Shown here piece after piece: positions 20,823 to 27,180 of a stretch of 27,180 nucleotides of DNA. A program made the translations under genes and the position numbers. Numbering within the stretch: the first letter of the stretch is position 1; every line of letters starts with the position of its first letter. Source of the stretch: Fonticula alba (taxonomy: Eukaryota; Opisthokonta; Rotosphaerida; Fonticulaceae); assembly GCF_000388065.1 (NCBI RefSeq), contig NW_009242979.1, positions 13,855 through 41,034 of the forward strand. Direction: 5' to 3'. Under the pieces are notes generated by a model that saw only the letters and a program-made list of their open reading frames with translations, ran no database searches and was not told where the DNA came from.

Positions 20823-21278
20823 TGTAACCTTCGCCGCCCAAATCCCAGAATTGGTCACGGGTTGTCACGTGACCACATCTGAGAAGTCGGATCCCCGGCT
20901 CTCCTCTCCTCTTGGGGAGAGCCGCGCCTCCGTGTACAGACCTTCGCCCCGCCCTGCCGCCTCCTCCCTCGGCGCCCAGGGAAGAGGGACAAGGTGCTCC
21001 TTCTCCCATGCGCCTAACCCCTATATAAGGGACGGCATCCGCGCCCTCTTTCCCATGTACGGCTACCCTAGAAAGGATAGTCATTGCCTCCTTGGCCTGG
21101 CTTTCTCCCCCCCAAGCCAGTAGTCTCTGATGTAAATACTTTTGCTTCCCCCAACAAGACCGCGCGCGCTTTATTGTCATCGCTTGCCTTCTTGTACCTC
21201 TCGAGACGAAATGCTTTCTTCCGAGGCGTGATCTCCATATCGGAGAACAAGCCTCGGTGAATCAGTCCGAGCGTTTCA
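20823..21278 (+). mobile_element. Solo LTR of an LTR retrotransposon (456 bp)
   Basis: Begins TGTAAC and ends GTTTCA, so it has the TG..CA ends of an LTR with an imperfect 6-bp terminal inverted repeat. It is flanked by an exact 5-bp duplication, GGTCT, and interrupts a tRNA gene. Inside are the 10-bp palindrome GTCACGTGAC (about 20863), an inverted repeat GGCTCTCC/GGGAGAGCC and a TATA box at 21022, which gives the plus orientation. No gag, pol or second LTR is present, so it is the product of recombination between two LTRs, or a single-LTR remnant. Its base composition is more AT-rich in the second half than its surroundings. Family (Ty1/copia or Ty3) cannot be told without the internal region. 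Confidence 0.85.
21022..21030 (+). promoter_or_regulatory. TATA box in the LTR (TATATAAGG)
   Basis: A perfect TATATAAG 200 bp into the LTR, the position expected for the U3 promoter. It points to the plus strand, opposite to the interrupted tRNA-Gly. Confidence 0.7.
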
Positions 21279-21283
21279 GGTCT
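21279..21283 (+). repeat. Target site duplication, right copy GGTCT
   Basis: Exact repeat of the left copy, next to the terminal CA of the LTR. Confidence 0.85.
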
Positions 21284-21325
21284 ACCGCGTGGCAGGCGGC
21301 AATTCTACCACTAAACCATCGACGC

Positions 21326-22553
21326 TTGCCAAAGGGGTCCCTCCCTGACGTTAAATGTCACCGGCGAATCCCTTGTGATTGCGGGACAAAAAGTGCACAG
21401 CTCAAGATGCGTTGCGGCCTGTTGTTCGCCAGAAAACAAGGGGCGCCCTGTGTGCCTGCTGGGTCAAACCCGGTGGAGAGGTGTGTTTCTCCTGTCTTTT
21501 CTATTCTTATTCATTTCTTCTCCCCACCTTCGACGTGTACCCGCTCGCGGGTTGGAACAAACCCACGGAGATCGCACTGAATCGGGCATTTCTCTCGGTC
21601 TGTTCCTGCTCTCCTCCCGGGACATGGGTCCCCGCCCGGTCCGAAAGGAGCGAGGTTGTCCGGCTCCTTCCGGCAGGTGTCCTCTCCCCAGAGCTGCGAA
21701 TCCTCATACGCCGGCTTCCATCCCTCAGGGAGGAGTTGCCTGCCCGGTCCCTATAGCCGAGGCCACCGTTGATGCTTGTGTTGCTCCTGCTGTTGTCGAT
21801 TCTGCTGCAGTTGCTCCTTTCGGCGAGGAATCCAACAGGGGAGGACGCCGAGGAGGGCGCTCGCCCGGCAGCCGACATGGGTGCCCTTTTCGCCGACAGG
21901 AGGGTGCCCCGAAGGGGAGGGGCCTTCTTACCTCGATGTTCAGCCTGCACTCCGACCGGTTGGCGCTCTGCATGCTCTTCTTGGCGGATGAGGCGCGTGC
22001 CGGGGTGCAAGGGGCTTGGAAAATGTCGGTCCTCATCAGTTCGCAGGTGGCCGGGATGTGCCCCCCGACTCGGCATTGTAGGAAGTGACTCGCCACGCTG
22101 TGGGCATGTGTTGCGGGGCAGAGGTTTACCCCGGGGGCGTCGGGCTTGGGGGCCGCCCTTCACCCGGAGCTTGCACACACCTGACACGCGCCTAGTGGAG
22201 GCGCAGGAGGAGGACCGAAAGGGACAATGGCATCAACAGGGTGCCAGCTGGGAGTGCCTCATCGGGGCCGATCAAGCATCCGGGGAAAATGCCGCGGGGA
22301 CATTGGCCGCTCACCGGGTGCATGGATGGAAGCCCACACAGTCTGCGCCCACGGGCGCGAAGATGGGGATTCATGAATAGCCATAACCCGATTGCACTGG
22401 CGCGCTCATGCGCCTGGATGGCAGATGTGGGGGTGGGTTGGTTATGGGGGGAGGGTCGTGGCCGACGTGTGTGCCCCTCCCCCGGGAGGGGCAGGAACCG
22501 GGGAGCGGTGGGCCGGAAAAAGAAGCGGGCACGCGGCCGCAAAAAGGAAGATG
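21326..22553. other. Spacer between tRNA-Gly and tRNA-Ser
   Basis: About 1.2 kb. An open frame at 21772-22380 (plus) starts with a leucine-rich hydrophobic stretch, but the remainder has no conserved look and no splice structure. I do not call it a gene. No RNA gene is recognised. Confidence 0.45.
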
Positions 22554-22635
22554 CATCACCGGCAGGATTTGAACCTACGCGGGCAGAGCCCATCCGATTT
22601 CTAATCGGACTCCTTAACCACTCGGACACGGTGAT
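22554..22635 (-). tRNA. tRNA-Ser(AGA)
   Basis: Type II tRNA of 82 nt. ATCACCG pairs with CGGTGAT and the discriminator is G, as in serine tRNAs. D-arm TCCGAGTGGTTAAGGA. The anticodon stem TCCGA/TCGGA encloses TTAGAAA, giving AGA. A long variable arm GGGCTCTGCCC precedes the T-arm GTAGG TTCAAAT CCTGC. A TTTTT terminator lies at 22541-22545. Confidence 0.95.
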
Positions 22636-23323
22636 GGCCAGTTGGGTATGCCTGCGCGCGGGGGATTGATGAAGGACTCCGGTTTTTGGTATGTGATTCT
22701 GGCGGACTGGTTGGCGGTCTCCCTGGACCACCCAAAGCCTTCCGTCCCCCGAGAGGGCGGCCACCCCTCGGAAAAAGACACCACAACAAGGGGAAGAGGA
22801 AAGCTGGAGATCGGCGTCTTTATGGCGAGCACATCGGGGACTGGGTCACACCGCTCCCCCTGGGGGACCGACGTACAGAGACAGAGCAATGGGAGGTCAA
22901 GACCGACGAAAGGAGCATGGCTATCCTTCAAGGTGCTGGGCCCGGGGAGGGGAGACGGGAAAAGGGGGCCAGGGCTGCCCGGAGAGGAGGAGATCCGAAG
23001 GAAGGGAGGGTAACATGAGGGGGGATGGATATCCTCGCTATTTGGCCACGCGGAGGGCATGGCCACCTTCGGCGGAGAGGCGCCAGCATGCGCGAACAGA
23101 GCGGGGCAAGGTGAGGCGGGTGTGGGGGAGGTGGCATGACAGTTGCACCCATGGTCTGCGGGCTTTCGCCTTCGGCCTCTCAACGGGGGTCAACCCGGAG
23201 GAGGCGGGGAAATGTCCATGTGGTAGACTGGCACCGGTCGCGCGGTGCCCGGCGGTTGCCTCGGGTTTTCACCCGGAGCCCATGGCGTCGGGCATTTATG
23301 GTGTTCTGGATTTCTACCTCCCA
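22636..23323. other. Spacer between tRNA-Ser and initiator tRNA-Met
   Basis: A long open frame on the plus strand begins here but reads straight through the tRNA-Met gene and simple repeats and has no protein features. I see no gene. Confidence 0.5.
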
Positions 23324-23395
23324 AGCGACTTGGCGCAGGGGAAGCGTGTTGGGCTCATAACCCAAAGGTCGGTGGATCGAAACCACCAGTCGCTA
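23324..23395 (+). tRNA. Initiator tRNA-Met(CAT)
   Basis: 72 nt, the only plus-strand tRNA here. It has the eukaryotic initiator hallmarks: an A1-T72 pair (AGCGACT with AGTCGCT), three consecutive G-C pairs in the anticodon stem (GGG/CCC), loop CTCATAA, and a T-loop ATCGAAA with A54 in place of the usual T54. D-arm TGGCGCAGGGGAAGCG. A TTTT terminator is at 23399-23402. Confidence 0.96.
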
Positions 23396-23402
23396 ATCTT
23401 TT

Positions 23403-24171
23403 GCCTTTTAGGCCGCCCGCCCTGGCCGGTGATCTGGCAACTTTCCCACCATCTGTGTGTGTGTGTCCGCGGGGCGCCGGTGCTCTCTCTCGCCCGGCCC
23501 CGGTGCCTCACCACCATCCGCCGGAAAGGGGCGCGACATTGTTTTTCGCGTACACACACACACACACACGGCACGGTCTCGGTTCCGCGTGAGCGAGAAA
23601 GCCGGATCGGATCCGACCTGGCCCGAAGGCCCCCATCTTCCCGGCGAGTCTCACCACCACTTTCCTCAGTTATGCCGCGGATTGGGGCCATCATGCGGGA
23701 TGCGCCATCGAGCCTGTCCTTGCCCCATTGCATCGAGATCGAGCCCCGGTTTTATCGCGTCCGTTGTGGGGGGGCGTTCAGTTTTATTGCTTCTTTGCAG
23801 AGAGGCCGGGCAGGCCTGCATTTCCCGGCCCAGGGGGGGCACTCCGGGCGTGGATATGCCCCCGGTCGGGGTCGGGTGGGCAGGGGGATCCCCGCCAGAG
23901 AGATGTACCACTGGGTCGGCGACCGGCGTCCACAAGCCGTAGCACCAATTCCCACCCAGCGGACGGCCCCGGCCCGAGCTCGTCACTGGCCTCCTCGACC
24001 GGCGGCAAGGACCTGCCTCAAGGGGCATGCCTCTGAGGTGAGATCGCTCGTCCTTGGTCTCCACCACCCCTGCATAGGCAGGGCTCTTTTTTTGCCCCAG
24101 ATCCGGGCTCCTTCCTTTCTCCTCTCTCGCTCTCTCGCTCTCTTTGTCCCTCCCCCTCCCCCGTCTCCCTG
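23403..24171. other. Spacer upstream of the right-hand gene
   Basis: Contains a (CA)n run at 23551-23569 and a pyrimidine-rich stretch (24080-24170) just before the ATG at 24172, like the leader of the GATA-like gene. No TATA box or other gene is visible. Confidence 0.5.
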
Positions 24172-26959
24172 ATGGTTTTACCACCTCCCTTGACCATACT
24201 CATTTGGGCCGATGTCAATCGACCGGCCGAGGTGCTGGAGCTGCAGGCCGGCCTGCCGGATGCCCAGCAGAAATTCCTGGACTTCCTCCTCCCCGGTGTC
24301 CTCTACCTTTCGAGGGCCGGCTGCGCCCGCCTGGCCGGACTGGCCGGAGCTCCGGGCCATCCCTCAACAGGCTCAGGCGGGGAGTTCATGCCACTTCTGG
24401 TCAGTCCAAATGGCCAGGACTTTTTCCGCCTCCGGTGCGTTCCCCCTGGCCATCGTCCAAGCATGGGCACATCCCACTTGCCGGCGTGGCGACTGACAAC
24501 ATCCCTCCCCTCCCGACGCCTTCCCCCCCCCTATCCGGGGTGCCTGCTTCTCTGTCGCCCGCTGTCGCTGTCCCTCTCATTCTCTCAGCCCGGCTCCGGA
24601 GGGGTTTCATCCGGAGGATCGCACCGACACCTATGACGTGCTGCTGCACCCGAGCGACCGGACACGCCTCGCAGGGCAGGCGTCGACCGCCCAGCTGACG
24701 GTGGCCAGATCGTGTGGATTGCCGCCCGGCGTTGCGCTGGTTCGATTGGCCATCCAGCTGGAGCGCGGGGTCCAACTCGACGAGTCCACCATCGAGGGGT
24801 TGACCGCTTGCCTGGAGGGCGTCGTCCTACGGGCCGGGCAAATGTACTACCTGCGGAAGTGCCATTTCCTGGTGCAGGAGCTCGTCGATTCCGCCGGGGC
24901 CCTCCTTCGGCAGGGCATCTTCCAGTCGACAATGCCCCCGAACAGCCTGCTGGCCTACACGGCCGTCAGTGCCTATGGCCTGCCGGTGCCCTCGTTGCGG
25001 CCCGCGATCCAGGTCTCGGTGGCCGGCGTGGCTTCCTCACCCGAGCACCTGTGGTTGGCTGTTCTGCCAGCCAGCCGGCCGGCTGGCGGATCGCCCCATC
25101 CCACATTGACCCCATCTCCCTGTGCACCCACCCCGCAAGGTGCCCTTTCGCCGGGCCCGCGGCCCATGGCGGACGCCTTCCTGGCCCCATCGACCCTCCA
25201 AAGGATACAACGCCTGGCCGGGGGGCGTGTGCCTGGCTCGGCCACCGGTGCCTGTCTCTCGACCACACACGAGCCCCTGTCCATCCTGTGCGTGCATCGG
25301 CCTCCCTTCTTCGGGCTTGGGCACTGCCTTCTCCATCGTGTGTGCCGGGTTTCCCATGCTCTGCCTTTCCCTCTCTCCCCCGACACCTTGGCCCCTTCTG
25401 ATGACTCGCCTTCCAAGCCCGGATGGCCGGGTTCCCAGGCAGTCCATTCGCCTGTCACCCAAACTGCAAGCCGCACTCGGCACGGCCAATGCTTCGACCG
25501 GCTTCCGCGGGAAGATTCTCTTCCAGCATCAGCTCCCGGCGGTGGGGTTGTTGGTTCTTTGTCCGACGGGGGCATTCCACCCGGGGCACCTCGATGCGCA
25601 GGCTGCCCCCCCGAGTGTGGAGGCCTCGGTGGAGGCATTTCTCTCGCAGTGCGACGGGCTCTTTGTCCAGCAGGATGACGTACTCGGGCCCTTCTCGCAT
25701 GATTCCCCTGCCTCCTGCCGGGGAGACGAGCTCCCCATCTGACTGGCACTGACCCCTTCTTGCGTCAGATTGTCACTTTGCCCGGGCCGGTTGAGTGCCG
25801 GGTGGTGGAGATGTTCCGGTATCCCTGTCGGCGGCCGCTGGCCAGTGGGCGCCTTGTGCGGTCGACGCCCGGATCGCCGATCTCCGAAGTCGTGGTGCTG
25901 TCCCGGCGGAGTGGAGCCAGTTTGCCGCGCGAGCCCGGGCCCGAGCACCGATCGGAACTCGGCCGCCGGACGCTCCAGCTCCTGTGTCCGGGGGCGGTGC
26001 AGGTGGAGCTGGCCCTGGCCCTGGTGTCGGCGGCCACCATGGCCAGCCCCTGCTCGCCGGGGGAGTGTCTCGCTCCGGCTGGCCTTCTGTCGGGTCTGCA
26101 TGCCGGGCTCCTGGCAGGCGATCTGTTTCTCGCCTCGCCGGATGGCTCGGTTCGCCTGCGCGTCCGGTACGGCCCATCGACCCGCCCTTCCCGGCATGCC
26201 GCCTCCTCCGGGTGCCTTACTCGGGACTGACTGGACTCCTGCCGGAAGCACTTCCGCCTCAGGTGGCACGGATCCGGGAAATCCCAATGCCGGGTCCCTG
26301 ATCATGAGCAGCGTCGATATGGCAGCATTCTTCCCCCCGGGCTGCTCCTTCTTGCAGGCGCCCTTATTGCTCGAGCCTCAGGCCACCCTTCATGTGCGGG
26401 TTTTCCACATGCATGCCTCGCATGCCCCTCTGGACCGGCTGGCTCGGGCCTTCGACGCCTTCGCCGGGCCCATTTGTGTGCAGCAGGTATGGGCTCCTTG
26501 TGGCGACCTTCCCGGCTCTCGCTCCCTCTTTGGCGCCCCCTCGCTTCCTTTTTCTGTTCGCTGTCCTCCTGGTGTGCGAGCTCCAAGGATCTGACCCGGG
26601 CGCCAGATCGTCGAGTTTGAGGATGAGTTTGGCCATGTCAATCGATGCCGAGTACTGGAGTTGTCAGATGAGGCCGGGCGACCGGTGAGGCAATCTACCC
26701 TCCGGCGAGGGGATGCCCGGGTGTTGGTCCTGCAGACCTCCCTCGGGGTGATGAACGGTCAGGCATTTGCCCGACTGCGGCTGCCCGATGACCGGGCTCT
26801 CTGGCTCCGGGGCACCGGCGGTCTGGGGTATGTTCGACGCCCAAGTTCCGAGCCACCGGCGGCGGTCTTGCGTCTTCCCTCGGCAGTGGCTGCCAGTGTT
26901 CTCCCCTCGGCGCTTGTGGAGCCGGCCTTCTTTATGGATTGTGCCCTTGTGCGCGTTGA
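24172..26959 (+). CDS. Unrecognised multi-exon gene, 3' end beyond the window
   Basis: Exons I can join in phase are 24172-24434, 24589-25287, 25439-25679, 25769-26166, about 26312-26486 and 26607-26959, followed by a GTATGT donor. The predicted protein starts MVLPPPLTILIWADVNRPAE after a pyrimidine-rich leader with no AG, which favours this ATG. No enzyme motif or membrane segment is evident. The chain alternates short hydrophobic strands with Gly/Pro turns (for example IQVSVAGV, VECRVVEMF, TLHVRVFHM). The last exon has IVEFEDEFGHVNRCRVLEL, resembling the D-x-F/Y-G strand of Ig-like domains in large beta-rich scaffold proteins such as Nup210 or SMCHD1. That is only a resemblance. The fifth exon's acceptor is uncertain: CAG at 26262 breaks frame, CAG at 26311 keeps it. 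Confidence 0.6.
25070..25087. repeat. 18-bp perfect palindrome
   Basis: GCCAGCCGGCCGGCTGGC equals its own reverse complement. It lies within an exon of the right-hand gene and encodes part of ASRPAG. Confidence 0.8.
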
Positions 26960-26967
26960 GTATGTCT

Positions 26968-27180
26968 CTTCCTTTCCTTCCTTTCCTTCCTTTCCTTCCT
27001 TCTTTCCCTCTTTCCCTCTTTCCTTCTTTCCTTCTTTCCTTCTTTCCTTCTTTCCTTCTTTCCCTCTCTCTCCCTCTCTCCCTCTCTTCCTCTCTCTTCC
27101 TCTCTCTTCCTCTCTCTCCCTCTCTCTTTCTCTCTCCCTCTCCCTCTCTTCCTCCCTCCCCCTCCCTCTCTCCCTCCCCC
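26968..27180 (+). repeat. Pyrimidine microsatellite block (TTCC, TTTC, CTCT)
   Basis: Over 200 bp of almost pure pyrimidine on the plus strand, in blocks of CCTTT, TTCTTTCC and CTCTCTCC units. It follows the GTATGT donor at 26960, so it lies in an intron that continues beyond the window. Confidence 0.9.

Larger units (their letters stand above)
20794..21325 (-). pseudogene. tRNA-Gly(GCC) gene interrupted by a solo LTR
   Basis: The 5' part (21325-21279) reads GCGTCGA acceptor, D-arm GGTTTAGTGGTAGAAT, then anticodon stem GCCGC/GCGGT around CTGCCAC (anticodon GCC), ending AGACC. The 3' part (20822-20794) starts AGACC and continues with T-arm CCGGG TTCGATT CCCGG, acceptor TCGACGC and A. The two acceptor strands are perfectly complementary. 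Counting the duplicated AGACC once, the pieces make a 71-nt tRNA-Gly, the usual length. A 456-bp element separates them inside the variable loop, so this copy cannot give a mature tRNA unless the insert is removed. No T-run follows its 3' end. The next downstream element is tRNA-Thr. Confidence 0.92.

Noticed and set aside
20823-21278. The insert in tRNA-Gly as a long tRNA intron or as group I/II intron
   Set aside because: It lies in the variable loop, not next to the anticodon. It has LTR ends with a 5-bp duplication, and no catalytic intron motifs were seen.
21769-22380. Plus-strand open frame starting with a Leu-rich hydrophobic stretch resembling a signal peptide
   Set aside because: The stretch comes from CTGCTGTTG-type sequence. 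The rest of the frame is Arg/Gly-rich without conserved features. Kept only as a note.
22889-24172. 427-codon plus-strand open frame
   Set aside because: It reads straight through the initiator tRNA-Met gene and a CA repeat, and has no domain or secondary-structure-like pattern. It is a consequence of high GC content.
1-27180. CRISPR arrays, bacterial operons, prophage or integron features
   Set aside because: Introns, poly(A) signal, eukaryotic tRNAs and organelle targeting show nuclear eukaryotic DNA. All repeats are microsatellites, minisatellites or LTR-derived.

Overview
The window is nuclear DNA of a GC-rich eukaryote with compact, intron-rich genes. Spliceosomal introns (GT..AG, usually with a CTGAC or CTAAC branch-like motif near the 3' end), a poly(A) signal, nuclear-type tRNA genes with Pol III T-run terminators, a mitochondrial presequence and a GPI-type tail all show this. 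The genetic code is standard. Short introns, GC-rich codons and pyrimidine-rich non-coding DNA would suit a unicellular opisthokont-like protist such as a Fonticula-like nucleariid, but that placement is inference only.

Left part (1-7082, plus strand): two tandem genes. The first (5' end outside the window, stop at 4336) is a myotubularin-family protein with PH-GRAM and phosphatase-like domains, whose catalytic cysteine is replaced by glycine. The second (about 4673-7082) encodes a GATA-type zinc-finger protein with an AT-hook and a C-terminal glutamine run. Middle (7385-15799, minus strand): mitochondrial malate dehydrogenase (5 exons, 333 aa), the ribosome-recycling ATPase ABCE1/RLI1 (8 exons, 603 aa) and a small secreted cysteine-rich, probably GPI-anchored protein (2 exons, 233 aa). 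The exon phases and lengths of these three genes close exactly.

16-24 kb: a gene-poor stretch with scattered tRNA genes. On the minus strand: Leu(CAG), Leu(AAG), Pro(AGG), Trp(CCA), Thr(AGT), an interrupted Gly(GCC) and Ser(AGA). On the plus strand: initiator Met(CAT). The tRNA-Gly gene is split by a 456-bp insertion that begins TG, ends CA, is flanked by a 5-bp GGTCT duplication and carries an internal TATA box: a solo LTR. The broken Gly gene sits 5 bp upstream of tRNA-Thr, so the pair was probably a two-tRNA transcription unit.

Right end (24172 to beyond the window, plus strand): the first six exons of an unrecognised gene, running into a long pyrimidine microsatellite intron.

The genes do not form one pathway. 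The strongest points of interest are the dead-phosphatase myotubularin, the LTR inside a tRNA gene, the duplicated eight-cysteine secreted domain, and a 5' splice site consensus of GTRCGY, where position +4 is C in 21 of 25 well-supported introns and never A.
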